The notes: generated by a model from the sequence alone, not told the origin. 33,074 nucleotides of DNA from Rhodospirillales bacterium (GCA_029859805.1 JAOUCL010000016.1:1-33074); one strand, 5' to 3'; numbered from the stretch's first letter, positions 7,397-15,692 are shown. A program made the numbers and translations.

Positions 7397-7770
7397 GACG
7401 TGTCCGCCCCTTTGCCATTCCCGCACAGCGCCAGGAATTCAGCCATCTCGAAGGGCTTGTACAGCACGCCGGCGGCACCGTTGTTCAGCGCGGTACGCAG
7501 CAGCTGCTCGACGCTGTAGGCGGTCATCATCACCACCTTGGCATCGGGCTTGAGCTTGAGGATCTCCAGCAGGCATTCGACGCCGTTCATTCCCGGCATG
7601 CGCACGTCCATGAAGGCGATGTCGTAGTTGCGCTCCTGGAACTTGGCGATCGCCTCGGACCCCGAAGACGCGAGGTCGGCCTCGTAGCCCCGTATCTCCA
7701 CGAGGTCGGCAATGCTCTCGGCCATGTCGTGGTCGTCGTCGACGATCAGCATTTTCTTTGGATCGGTCAT
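7393..7770 (-). CDS. Single-domain response regulator (receiver only)
   Basis: A 125-residue receiver protein without an output domain. The acidic residues are at Asp11-13 and the phosphoacceptor is Asp55 (FMDVRMPGMNG); the conserved Thr (MMTAYS) and Lys (LYKPF) are present. Such proteins shuttle phosphate or act by protein contact, as CheY and DivK do. Its start overlaps the stop of the upstream kinase and its stop overlaps the start of the downstream hybrid, both as ATGA. This argues for a fixed ratio and a shared pathway: membrane kinase, receiver, receiver-kinase. Confidence 0.94.
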   Translation of the reverse strand: MTDPKKMLIVDDDHDMAESIADLVEIRGYEADLASSGSEAIAKFQERNYDIAFMDVRMPGMNGVECLLEILKLKPDAKVVMMTAYSVEQLLRTALNNGAAGVLYKPFEMAEFLALCGNGKGADTS

Positions 7771-9314
7771 GCCGCCTCCTCCTCAGCCTGATGACGGGGC
7801 AGCTGCAGGGTAATGCGGGCGCCGCCCCCGCCGTTTCGGCCAATGTCGATTTCGCCGCCGTGCTGTTCGACGATCTGCTTGACCATGGGCAAGCCCAGGC
7901 CGACGCCGTCGGGCTTGGTGGTGAAGAGAGGCTCGAAGATCTTCGACATAAGGTCGGGCGGGATTCCGGTGCCGGTATCGTCGAACGAGATTTCCACCCG
8001 CTCTCCCAGGATTCGCGTCGTAACCGTCAGGCGATGCGCCGAATCGCCGCCCGGGGCGTCCTGGTTCCCGGCCATGGCCTGACAGGCATTGTCGAAGAGA
8101 TTGACGACGACCCGGCGGAAGCGGTCGGCGTCCAGAGGCACCGCCATGCCGTCGGCCGACAGATCACAGCGGAGCGTAATTCCCTCGGGCAGCGTCAATT
8201 CGTCGAGAACCGCCTTGAGCCAGGAGTCGATGGCCGTGGGTGCCAATTGGAGGTCCCGCACGCGCGTGTGGTCCAGCAGGTCGTCGATGATGCTCTCGCA
8301 GCGCCGAAGGCTGCGGTCGATCCGCTCCAAGGGGCGCTTGAGGTTCAGCTCCGCCTGCTCGGCCAGCACGGCAACTGCCGCGAGCGAATTCCGGATCGTT
8401 CCCAAGGGGTTCCTCAGGTCGTGGCCGACGGAGCCGATCAGCTGTCCCAGGGTCGCCAGGCGCTGTTTGCGGCTCAGGTCCTCCCGCGTTTCGCGCAGCT
8501 GGACCGAGCCGTCGGCGACCCGCTGCTCCAAGTCGTCGTTCAGGTCGCGCAGGGCCTCCTCGGCCCGCACGCGCTCCCGGATTTCCTCTCCGAGCTCTCG
8601 GTTCTTCTCCGCCATCGCCGCCTGGCTTTCCAGGATCTGGCGGTGCTGCTGGCTTATGGTCCTGCTGGCGCGCAAGACGATCAGAAGCAGGAACAGGTAT
8701 ATGAGCCCGAACAGTCCGAAGATCGCGAATCCGGCTCCGATAAACGACCTGCCCAAGTGGTGCGTGAGGGCGGTCACGTTGTCGTAGATTTCGACGATTG
8801 CCTCGACGTCGCCGCCTTCTCCGAAGATGGGTACGTAGCTCGAGAGGATGTCGGCGTCCGACACCGGATGACCAAGGGCGCCGATGTCGTCTCGGCGGGT
8901 CAGCTCGGAAGCCGTCCTGCCCGACAAGGCCGAGATCACTCCGGCCGAGCGGCTGTAGTCGGTTCCGATCTGGCTCTCCTGGGTCGAGAACAACACCATA
9001 CCTTCCTGGTTTATGATCTTGACCTTGAACACCGTACGGCCATCGATCCGCTCCCCGACGATCTGCCGAAGCCGAGCGATCATGGAGCCGAACGCCGGCC
9101 CCTCGCCGCTCGAAGTCCCGGTCGAGCTCAGATAGGGTCCGAGAACGGGCCGAACGTCCGTCCACAGCGACTGTGCCATCGCGACGTTGGAAACCTCGCC
9201 GTGTTCCACCACGTGCTCGAGAACCGTGTGGCGATAGAGCATGACGATCAGGACGGTTGCCCCCAGCAGCGCGACGGCGCTGGCAATCGAGAAGTATCTG
9301 AGCAGCGGAAACAC
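7767..9314 (-). CDS. Membrane sensor histidine kinase with extracytoplasmic domain
   Basis: A protein of about 515 residues. TM1 (about 6-28) and TM2 (about 190-215) enclose a periplasmic sensor of about 160 residues, probably of the CACHE type (KVKIINQEGMVLFST, IFGEGGDVEAIVEIYDNV). A coiled coil follows, then HisKA with His298 (GHDLRNPLG) and HATPase (VVNLFDNACQAM, DDTGTGIP, GVGLGLPMV). I chose the GTG at 9314, which has GAGG 6 nt upstream and lies 25 nt after the previous stop; a start at 9389 would overlap the preceding gene and add a basic tail. The kinase core is clearly related to those of the genes at 9340 and 18147. The ligand is unknown. Confidence 0.9.
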   Translation of the reverse strand: MFPLLRYFSIASAVALLGATVLIVMLYRHTVLEHVVEHGEVSNVAMAQSLWTDVRPVLGPYLSSTGTSSGEGPAFGSMIARLRQIVGERIDGRTVFKVKIINQEGMVLFSTQESQIGTDYSRSAGVISALSGRTASELTRRDDIGALGHPVSDADILSSYVPIFGEGGDVEAIVEIYDNVTALTHHLGRSFIGAGFAIFGLFGLIYLFLLLIVLRASRTISQQHRQILESQAAMAEKNRELGEEIRERVRAEEALRDLNDDLEQRVADGSVQLRETREDLSRKQRLATLGQLIGSVGHDLRNPLGTIRNSLAAVAVLAEQAELNLKRPLERIDRSLRRCESIIDDLLDHTRVRDLQLAPTAIDSWLKAVLDELTLPEGITLRCDLSADGMAVPLDADRFRRVVVNLFDNACQAMAGNQDAPGGDSAHRLTVTTRILGERVEISFDDTGTGIPPDLMSKIFEPLFTTKPDGVGLGLPMVKQIVEQHGGEIDIGRNGGGGARITLQLPRHQAEEEAA

Positions 9315-9339
9315 GTTTGGCCTCGATCCGCCTTCGGCC

Positions 9340-11085
9340 TTACGCCGCGGCCTGTTGCGTGCCGCAGAGCGGCAGCCAGAGGAGCACACGCGTGCCCTGC
9401 CCCGGCTCGCTCGTGATCTCGATGCCCCCGCCGTGCAGCTCCATGATCCGCTTTGCCGTCGGCAGGCCGACGCCCACGCCGAAGCCCCTGGTGCTGAACA
9501 GCGGCTCGAAGATCTTGGGCAGCACCTCCGGCGGGATGCCGGGGCCCTCGTCGCTCACCGAGATCTCCAGCCGGCCCCCGGCCAACCGGGTTTCGATCCG
9601 GACCGCCTTGGCGACATCCTCGTCGCCCGAGGCCTCGGCCTCGGTGATCGCTTGGCAGGCGTTATCGACCAGCTTGTCGATCACACACTTGATCTGCTCG
9701 GTGTCCACGAGCGCCTCCGCGCCGGGCGCATCCAGAGTACGGAAAATGGCGATCCCCTCGGGTGCGTCCTGCTCGTCGAGCCTTTTCGCGATCCAGTCGT
9801 CGATGGCGATGGCCGCCGTGTCCAGCTCGCGCTGCGCGGCGAAGTCCAGCAGGTCGCGGATGATACCGTCGCAGCGCTGGATGTTGCGGTCGACCCGCTC
9901 CAGCGCCCGCTCGACGTCCAAGCCCTTGCCGCGGGTGCTTTCGGCGACGGCGAAGACCGAGTTGCGCATCGCGCCCAGCGGGTTGCGCAGCTCGTGGCTC
10001 ACCGTCGCGGTGATCTTACCGAGGACCGCCAGTCCCTCCGTCTCGAGCAGCTCGTCGAGCATGCCGTCGAACTCCTTTGCCAGAACGCCGATCTCGTCGC
10101 TGCGGTCCAGGGCCAGGCGCCGGCTGCGGTCTTTCGTCTTTGCGATGGAAAGCACCTTCTGCGTGAGGTTGGACAGGGGACCGATGACCACGCCCCGCAG
10201 CAGCAGCCACATGGCGATCATGTCGACCAGCCCCACCATGACCATGAAGAGCAGGGCGTAGTTGATGGTCTCCCACCCGATCGCGGTGATCTTCCTGGGC
10301 GTGTCCGCCCTGAGCAACAGGGCCGGGGCGCCAGCGGGGTCGCGTAGCAGCGTGTAACCCGAACGTATATTATCGTCCAATCCGCTGACGAGCGCGTCTC
10401 CTCCGGCCTCCAGCGAGACGACCGCCTCCTGCTCCATCGACGGGAGCGGGCTGCCGTCCAGCGGCCAGGCCTGGAAGTCCACGTGGGTCTGCTCGCGCAG
10501 CCGCGCTAACTCCGCGTCGTTGAAGAACCGGCCCATGATGAAGGTGCCCCGGCTCGGTCCTTCCACGTCACTGGTCAGGATGGCCCTCGAAGCGAAGTAG
10601 ATCGGCCCCAGAGTGGTGTTCATAAAGCCCGTATGCAGGCTTTCCGTGTCCGCATGCTGAAGCACGGTATGTGTCGGAGAAAGGTTGTTGAGCGGAAAGT
10701 CGTCGGCTGGCAGCGAATTGCCCGTTTCCAGGTCGAAGAGCCCATACCAGAGGATCGCGCCGGCCGAATCGAAGATGTACAGGAAGTTCAGATTGATGGT
10801 TGCAAGAGAATCGAAATAGAGGTTGTCCTCCTCATAGGCCGGTTTCTCGCCGCCGGCGTATTCGTAGGTGTCGTCCCAATGCCCCCAGTCGGCGGTAAAC
10901 GCCGCGAGAGATCGAAACTCGCCCTGAAAGGCATCCGTGACGCGATTGAGATTCTGCTCGGCGGCTTCCTCCTCCAACGATACGAAGCTGGGGAAGACGA
11001 GGTTCTGCAGGACCCCGAAATTCAAGGCCACGGAAAAGGTCAGGACACCGGCCAGCACCAACAAGGTCTTGCTTCCAAGTTTCAT
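9340..11085 (-). CDS. CHASE4-domain sensor histidine kinase
   Basis: A protein of about 581 residues. TM1 is at about 5-27. A CHASE4-like extracytoplasmic domain (about 40-230) has its hallmark tryptophan/aspartate block (TADWGHWDDTYEY); TM2 lies at about 273-298, followed by a HAMP-like linker. HisKA carries His364 (SHELRNPLGAMRNS) and HATPase ends the protein (DKLVDNACQAI, DEGPGIP, GVGVGLPTAKR). The ATG at 11085 has GGGA at a 9-nt distance; the ATG at 11094 sits too close to it. CHASE4 ligands are largely unknown. The gene heads the minus-strand signalling cluster, 25 nt before the next kinase, after a long leader. Confidence 0.92.
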   Translation of the reverse strand: MKLGSKTLLVLAGVLTFSVALNFGVLQNLVFPSFVSLEEEAAEQNLNRVTDAFQGEFRSLAAFTADWGHWDDTYEYAGGEKPAYEEDNLYFDSLATINLNFLYIFDSAGAILWYGLFDLETGNSLPADDFPLNNLSPTHTVLQHADTESLHTGFMNTTLGPIYFASRAILTSDVEGPSRGTFIMGRFFNDAELARLREQTHVDFQAWPLDGSPLPSMEQEAVVSLEAGGDALVSGLDDNIRSGYTLLRDPAGAPALLLRADTPRKITAIGWETINYALLFMVMVGLVDMIAMWLLLRGVVIGPLSNLTQKVLSIAKTKDRSRRLALDRSDEIGVLAKEFDGMLDELLETEGLAVLGKITATVSHELRNPLGAMRNSVFAVAESTRGKGLDVERALERVDRNIQRCDGIIRDLLDFAAQRELDTAAIAIDDWIAKRLDEQDAPEGIAIFRTLDAPGAEALVDTEQIKCVIDKLVDNACQAITEAEASGDEDVAKAVRIETRLAGGRLEISVSDEGPGIPPEVLPKIFEPLFSTRGFGVGVGLPTAKRIMELHGGGIEITSEPGQGTRVLLWLPLCGTQQAAA

Positions 11086-11169
11086 GCTCTGCATTCCCTA
11101 AACAAATCCGCACACAAGCCGAACAGGATTCCGGTCACGGCCGTGCGCCATGGACGACACGATTGATGG

Positions 11170-11190
11170 AAAAAGCCCTCGACCTGGGCT
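11170..11190 (-). terminator. Weak terminator-like hairpin in the CHASE4 kinase leader
   Basis: On the minus strand AGCCC, a 7-nt loop and GGGCT are followed directly by TTTT. The stem is only 5 bp, so this is weak. It lies between the AT-rich promoter candidate and the start codon about 85 nt further on, where it could act as an attenuator; that is inference. Confidence 0.25.
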
Positions 11191-11345
11191 CTCTCCCAAC
11201 GGTTTGCTCGCGCAGGCGCCACGGCCGGGCACCGGCAGCGTTCGCCGCTGGGGTCCAATTATCCCGTGATGTAGTTAATAAGATGTAAGAGAAAAATACT
11301 AGTTCATAAACAAAGTGCTAAGATATTGCGCTGGGCTGAACGGCC

Positions 11346-11361
11346 CGATTCAGTTGAATCG
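11346..11361. repeat. 16-bp palindrome CGATTCA-GT-TGAATCG
   Basis: Two perfect 7-nt arms flank a 2-nt centre. An outer CGGC/GCCG pair at 11341-11344 and 11361-11364 can extend it as a bulged RNA hairpin. It lies 54 nt after the EnvZ-like kinase stop, next to the AT-rich region. It could be a protein-binding site or part of a transcript end; no T-run follows on the minus strand. Confidence 0.6.
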
Positions 11362-11414
11362 CCGCTGTGGCGTTCACGATCGGCAGGTGGCGCCGGCGAA
11401 TTTCCCGGGTCCGG

Positions 11415-12785
11415 CTAGACCGGCAGCCACAACCGGGCGCGCAGGCCGCCGCCGGGGGCGTCCTCGAGGGCGATGTCGCCGCCGTGGCCGCGCACGATAT
11501 CGCGGGCGATGGCCAGGCCCAGCCCGGTGCCGCCGGTGTCCGGGCTGCGCGAGCGGTCGAGCCGGTGGAACGGCTTGAACGCGTCCTCGCGCTCCGCTTC
11601 GGGAATGCCGGGCCCGTCGTCGTCGATCATGACCTCGACGATGTTCTTGCGCCGGCCGGCGCTGACCATGACGTGCTCGGCGTGGCCTTGGGCATTGCCG
11701 ACCAGGTTGGCCAGGCAGCGGCGCATGGCCTCGGGCCTGAGCGGCAGGATCAACGTCTGCTCCACGTGCAGGTCGACGCTGCCGCCCTTCTCGCGGGTCA
11801 TCTGGGCCACGATGTCGCGCAGCAGCTCCCCCAGGTTCGCCCGCAGCGGCTGTTCGGCCCCCTCGCCCCGGGCAAAGGCCAGGTAGCCCTCGACCATTTT
11901 CTCCATCTCCGCGACGTCCGAGGCCAGGTTGCCGACCTCCGGGCTTTCGCCCAGCAGGGCCAGCTGTAGCTTCATGCGGGTCAGCGGCGTGCGCAGGTCG
12001 TGACTGACCCCGGCCAGCATCTCGGTGCGTTGTCCGATCTGCCGCTTGATGCGCGAGCGCATCTGCAGGAAGGCCGCGGCGGCCAGGCGCACCTCGGTTG
12101 CCCCCTCGGGCCTGAAGTCCGGCACGTCGCGCCCCTTGCCGAAGCTGTCGGCGGCCCGGGCCAGGCGCCGGATTGGCCGCACCTGGTTGCGCATGAAGAT
12201 CGTCGCCACGCCGAACAAGACGATAGAGCTGCCGACCATCCACATGATGAAGATGTAGGTGGTTGAGCTGAACAATCGCTGGCGCGGAACCCGGACCGCG
12301 AGGACGCCGACCGGCAGCTGGACATCGATCCGGACCATCTCGTCCGGCGCATCGGTGTCGATCACGAAGGGGTAGGGCAGGCGTTCCCGCAGGGCCTTGG
12401 TCAGCTTTCGATCCAGCACGCCCCAGCCGGGGGGCGCCGGATCGGCCTGCAGCCTGGCATCGTCGCGAACGGCGATGTCGAGCCACAGGCTGCGCCTGGC
12501 CAGGTCCAGCGCCGCCGCGCGGCTCTTGGCATCCGGTTCCGGCCCCATGATCCGGATCACCGCGGACACGTCTCCGGCGATGCCCTGGGCCAGCCGCTTG
12601 GTGATGGTGTCGTAGTGGCGGTCGTAGAAGACCCAGGTGGCGATCACCTGGACCAGGACCAGAGGGGAAACGATGATCAGCAGCGAGCGTCCCAGGAGGG
12701 TTCTCGGCAGGAACCGATTCATGGTCCGCTTGACCCGCTTGATCCGCGGACGCTTGCGCGGCGTCTGGGCCGTGGTCACCGCCAT
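11415..12785 (-). CDS. EnvZ-like sensor histidine kinase
   Basis: A 456-residue membrane kinase. A very basic N-tail precedes TM1 (about 32-54). The periplasmic loop is about 120 residues, TM2 is at about 175-198, then come HAMP, HisKA with His262 (SHDLRTPLTRMKLQL) and HATPase (NLVGNAQGHA, DDDGPGIP, GTGLGLAI). DLRTPLTRMK is typical of the EnvZ/RstB branch. It starts 13 nt after the OmpR-type regulator, which is surely its partner. The same MarR / OmpR-type / EnvZ-type series occurs beside ilvE in other Rhodospirillales as I recall it; the signal is not known from sequence. An alternative start at Met22 is possible. Confidence 0.93.
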   Translation of the reverse strand: MAVTTAQTPRKRPRIKRVKRTMNRFLPRTLLGRSLLIIVSPLVLVQVIATWVFYDRHYDTITKRLAQGIAGDVSAVIRIMGPEPDAKSRAAALDLARRSLWLDIAVRDDARLQADPAPPGWGVLDRKLTKALRERLPYPFVIDTDAPDEMVRIDVQLPVGVLAVRVPRQRLFSSTTYIFIMWMVGSSIVLFGVATIFMRNQVRPIRRLARAADSFGKGRDVPDFRPEGATEVRLAAAAFLQMRSRIKRQIGQRTEMLAGVSHDLRTPLTRMKLQLALLGESPEVGNLASDVAEMEKMVEGYLAFARGEGAEQPLRANLGELLRDIVAQMTREKGGSVDLHVEQTLILPLRPEAMRRCLANLVGNAQGHAEHVMVSAGRRKNIVEVMIDDDGPGIPEAEREDAFKPFHRLDRSRSPDTGGTGLGLAIARDIVRGHGGDIALEDAPGGGLRARLWLPV

Positions 12786-12798
12786 TCGCGTTTATCCC

Positions 12799-13485
12799 TC
12801 AATCGGGCATGAGAACATAACCGGTGCCGCGCACCGTTTGCAGATAACGCGGGAACTTCGGGTTGGCCTCTATCTTACGGCGCAAGCGGGTCATTTGCAC
12901 GTCGATGGTTCGCGCGTTGCCGATGATCGGATTCTCGGCGGCCAGGTCGTCGCGCGACACGGGAACGCCGGGTTGTCGCGCCAGGGCTTTCAACAAGGAG
13001 ACCTCGGCGGTGGTCAGGCGTATGAACTCCTCGCCCCGGCGCAACTCGTCGCGCGACAGGTCGAAGTGGTAGCCGCCGAAAAAAATCTCGCTCAGCTGCG
13101 GCGGCACGGGCTGGCGCATGCGGCGCAGGATCGCGTCGATACGCAGGATCAGCTCGCGCGGCTCGAAGGGCTTGGTCAGATAATCGTCGGCGCCGCTCGA
13201 CAGGCCGGCGATGCGGTCGTTGGTCTCGCCCATGGCGCTCAGCAACAGGACCGGCACGTCGCTGGATTCGCGCAGCCACTGGGTCAGGTCCAGTCCGGTC
13301 TCGCCCGGCATCATGATGTCGAGCACCAGAAGATCGAAGTGGAAGGCCGCCAGCTGTTCGCGGGCGGCGCCCGCGTTCCGGGCGGTCGTGACCCGAAACC
13401 CCTGTTCGACCAGGTACCGGCGGAGTAGGTCGCGCAGGCGCGAATCGTCGTCGACCACCAGGATATGCGGCGCTTCGTCGGTCAT
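12799..13485 (-). CDS. OmpR-family response regulator (PetR-like)
   Basis: A 228-residue two-domain regulator. The receiver has Asp12-14, phosphoacceptor Asp56 (LVLDIMMPGETG), LLLSA and KPF. The C-terminal winged helix (about 135-226) shows LTTAEVSLLKALARQPG, SRDDL, RTIDVQMTRLRRKIE and the wing VRGTGYVL. It is expected to bind DNA as a dimer when phosphorylated by the kinase encoded just downstream. With the MarR-type gene upstream it matches petP-petR of Rhodobacter capsulatus, where petR is needed for normal cytochrome bc1 formation. Whether that role holds here is inference. Confidence 0.94.
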   Translation of the reverse strand: MTDEAPHILVVDDDSRLRDLLRRYLVEQGFRVTTARNAGAAREQLAAFHFDLLVLDIMMPGETGLDLTQWLRESSDVPVLLLSAMGETNDRIAGLSSGADDYLTKPFEPRELILRIDAILRRMRQPVPPQLSEIFFGGYHFDLSRDELRRGEEFIRLTTAEVSLLKALARQPGVPVSRDDLAAENPIIGNARTIDVQMTRLRRKIEANPKFPRYLQTVRGTGYVLMPD

Positions 13486-13533
13486 GGTCGCGCACGATGA
13501 CTGCGGTTGCTTGGCATAACAGGCCCTCGGGAA

Positions 13534-14046
13534 CTAACGGCGCTGGGCAAGTTTCGGTTGCGCGTCGCGCGGCTCGAACCGCTTCCGGTCCTGCTCGTCG
13601 ATCAGGCTCCGCAGCACCGTACGGAAGCCAGCGACCGATTCGGCGCCGGCGTTCCGGTAGGCGCGGGCCATGCGCCGCCGTTGGTTCTCGGTCAGCTGGC
13701 GTTCCAGGTCGTAGCCCCGGTCGGTCAGTTCGAGCAGGCGCCGCCGCCGGTCGCGCCGGTCGGACCGCTGGACGATGAAGCCTTCGCGGACCAGCTGGCC
13801 CAGCACGCGCGACAGGCTCTGCTTGGTAATCCCCAGGATGTCCAGCAAGTCGCTGACCGTGATCCCGGGATGACGGCCCACGAAGTAGATCACCCGATGG
13901 TGGGCCCGGCCGAAATTATACCGGGCCAGCATCTGGTCCGGCTCGGCCGTGAAATCACGATAGGCGAAGAACAGAAGCTCCATGCCCTGGCGCAATTCCT
14001 CCTCGCGCAGGAACAGAGGGTTCGCACCGCTTTTTAAGTCAGCCAT
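13534..14046 (-). CDS. MarR-family transcriptional regulator (PetP-like)
   Basis: A 170-residue winged-helix regulator. The helix-turn-helix is HPGITVSDLLDILGITKQSLSRVLGQLVREGFI (about residues 58-90), and the wing RSDRRDRRRRLLELTDRG is typical of MarR. An N-terminal helical arm and basic C-tail complete it. The 48 nt gap to the OmpR-type gene suggests one operon. The ATG at 14046 has no visible ribosome binding site, and the divergent ilvE promoter begins 2 nt upstream of it. The transcript may therefore be leaderless or nearly so, and the regulator could control both itself and ilvE. Confidence 0.92.
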   Translation of the reverse strand: MADLKSGANPLFLREEELRQGMELLFFAYRDFTAEPDQMLARYNFGRAHHRVIYFVGRHPGITVSDLLDILGITKQSLSRVLGQLVREGFIVQRSDRRDRRRRLLELTDRGYDLERQLTENQRRRMARAYRNAGAESVAGFRTVLRSLIDEQDRKRFEPRDAQPKLAQRR

Positions 14047-14047
14047 G

Positions 14048-14076
14048 TTGACATATATGGCCCAAGAATGTTACAT
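14048..14076 (+). promoter_or_regulatory. ilvE promoter, sigma-70 type
   Basis: A consensus TTGACA -35 (14048-14053) is followed after exactly 17 nt by TTACAT (14071-14076). The start would be near 14083, giving a leader of about 125 nt before ilvE. The -35 is next to the start codon of the divergent MarR-type gene and overlaps the 8-bp palindrome catatatg (14052-14059), so a regulator bound here could affect both genes. Confidence 0.6.
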
Positions 14077-14208
14077 CGCGCAACCCGTATTCGACCGAAA
14101 ATCGGTCATGCGGGGCGCGCGGGAAACCGCCGCCGGGGCAACCGGCTCGGGGGGCCGTAGCCGGCAAGGGCGTAACCCGACAGAGGCACTGAAGGGGTGG
14201 GAGAGGTC

Positions 14209-15108
14209 ATGTCCATGCTTCCGTTCGACGACCGCGAGGGGCGGATCTGGTTCGACGGCGAACTGTTGCCGTGGCGCGAGGCAAAGGTCCACGTGCTGAC
14301 CCACGCGTTGCACTACGCGAGCTGCGTTTTCGAGGGCGAGCGGGCCTACGGCGGGCGGATCTTCAAGATGACCGAGCATCACGAGCGGCTGCACAAGTCC
14401 GCCCGCGTGCTCGGCTTCGAGATCCCCTACAGCGTGGCCGAAATCGACGCGGCCTCCGAGCAGGTCATGGCGGACAACGGCATCGTGGACGGTTACGTGC
14501 GCCCGGTCGCCTGGCGCGGCAGCGAAATGATGGGGGTCTCGGCCCAAAACACCACGATCCACCTGGCCATCGCCACCTGGGAGTGGCCGGCCTATTTCTC
14601 GCCGGAGGCCCGCCTCAAGGGCATCCGCATGACGGTCTCCCAGTGGAAGCGGCCGGCCCCGGACACCGCGCCGACGGACTCCAAGGCGGCCGGGCTCTAT
14701 ATGATCTGCACCCTGTCCAAGCATGCCGCCGAGGCCAAGGGCTACAGCGACGCGCTGATGCTCGACTACCGCGGCCGGATCGCCGAGGCGACCGGGGCCA
14801 ACATCTTCCTGGTGCAGGACGGTGTGCTCCATACCCCGGTGCCGGACTGCTTCCTCGACGGCATCACCCGGCGGACGGTGATCGCGCTCGCCAAGGAGCG
14901 CGGCTACGAGGTGGTCGAGCGGCCCATCATGCCCGAGGAGCTGGCCAGGACCAAGGAGGTCTTCCTCACGGGCACCGCGGTCGAGGTCACGCCGGTCAGC
15001 GAGATCGACGACTACCGCTTCACACCGGGGGAGATCACCAAGGATCTCATGACCGCCTACGACGCCGCGGTCAAACAGTCGCAGGACAAGGCCGCCAGCG
15101 CGGCGTAA
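14209..15108 (+). CDS. ilvE: Branched-chain amino acid aminotransferase
   Basis: A 299-residue fold-type IV PLP enzyme of the usual IlvE length. It transfers the amino group between glutamate and the 2-oxo acids of Leu, Ile and Val. The PLP lysine is Lys159 (TDSKAAGLYM). Other blocks are THALHYASCVFEGERAY (N-terminal), GYVRPVAWRG, and the class IV signature EATGANIF with FLDGITRRTV. I chose the ATG at 14209; a second ATG at 14215 is also possible given the GGGAGAGG site. The gene has a consensus promoter and is divergent from the MarR-type gene. D-amino acid or aminodeoxychorismate activity is less likely from these motifs. Confidence 0.95.
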   Translation: MSMLPFDDREGRIWFDGELLPWREAKVHVLTHALHYASCVFEGERAYGGRIFKMTEHHERLHKSARVLGFEIPYSVAEIDAASEQVMADNGIVDGYVRPVAWRGSEMMGVSAQNTTIHLAIATWEWPAYFSPEARLKGIRMTVSQWKRPAPDTAPTDSKAAGLYMICTLSKHAAEAKGYSDALMLDYRGRIAEATGANIFLVQDGVLHTPVPDCFLDGITRRTVIALAKERGYEVVERPIMPEELARTKEVFLTGTAVEVTPVSEIDDYRFTPGEITKDLMTAYDAAVKQSQDKAASAA

Positions 15109-15134
15109 ACTCCAGGCAAATCCTTCGGAAGAGC

Positions 15135-15163
15135 CGGGCGGCGTCTTCCGGGCGCGCCGCCCG
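15135..15163 (+). terminator. GC-rich hairpin between ilvE and the Gre-like gene
   Basis: A 9-bp stem (15135-15143 with 15155-15163) has an 11-nt loop and is followed by aaag instead of a T-run. It could slow or partly stop transcription from ilvE or stabilise the ilvE 3' end. Confidence 0.45.
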
Positions 15164-15185
15164 AAAGCATTCGAGGAACAGGCCC

Positions 15186-15692
15186 ATGAGCCGAGCCTTC
15201 GTGAAGGAGCCGGACGGCGACGAGAGCGCCGGCGAGCTTCAGGACTTGCCGCTGAGCCCGCACGCCAACTATGTGACGCCGACCGGACTGGCGCAGCTCG
15301 AGGCCCGCCTGGCGGCCTTGGAGGCCGAGCGAAAGGCGCTTACCGTAAAGTCCGGCGACCTGGCGTCCAGACCGGCGCTCGCCCGCCTCGCGCGCGAGAT
15401 CCGCTATTTCGAGGCGCGCATCGCCTCGGCCATCCTGGTGGACCTGGCGGGACAGCCCGCCGGGCGGGCCGCCTTCGGGGCCGTCGTCCGCGTGGCGGAC
15501 GAAGAGGACAGGCGACGCGAGTTTCAGATCGTCGGCGAGGACGAGGCCGAGCCGGAGCACGGCAAGGTCAGCTGGGTTTCGCCCCTGGCCCGGGCACTGC
15601 AGGACGCCGAAGTCGGCGATATCGTCACCTGGCGGCGGCCGAGCGGCGACGTGGAGCTTGAGATCCTGGAAGTCCGCCGCCCGGAGGGCTGA
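15186..15692 (+). CDS. GreA/GreB-family transcription factor-like protein
   Basis: A 168-residue protein. It has an N-terminal coiled-coil hairpin (about 34-88, beginning YVTPTGLAQLEARLAALEAERK) and a C-terminal FKBP-like Gre domain (about 95-165: FGAVVRVADEEDRRREFQIVGEDEAE, WVSPLARALQDAEVGDIV, LEILEVRRP). Gre factors enter the RNA polymerase secondary channel and stimulate cleavage of backtracked RNA using an acidic tip. Here the tip reads GDLASRPAL against GDLKENAEY in E. coli GreA, so one acidic residue stays and the second is Ser. Cleavage may be weak or lost; a Rnk-like or regulatory role is possible. The ATG at 15186 has GAGGA 9 nt upstream. Confidence 0.85.
   Translation: MSRAFVKEPDGDESAGELQDLPLSPHANYVTPTGLAQLEARLAALEAERKALTVKSGDLASRPALARLAREIRYFEARIASAILVDLAGQPAGRAAFGAVVRVADEEDRRREFQIVGEDEAEPEHGKVSWVSPLARALQDAEVGDIVTWRRPSGDVELEILEVRRPEG

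Larger units (their letters stand above)
11070..11414. other. Intergenic stretch upstream of the CHASE4 kinase
   Basis: From 11095 to 11414 I find no gene. The part at 11265-11335 is markedly AT-rich and probably holds the minus-strand promoter for the CHASE4 kinase, although no hexamer pair is convincing. On the minus strand a small hairpin (arms 11074-11078 plus 100, see the separate entry at 11170) and a palindrome at 11346-11361 are visible. A leader of roughly 170-200 nt before the kinase start is inferred. Confidence 0.45.

Noticed and set aside
7758-9416. 552-residue open frame on the plus strand opposite the membrane kinase
   Set aside because: It is the antisense of a well-supported kinase with intact motifs and has no protein signature.
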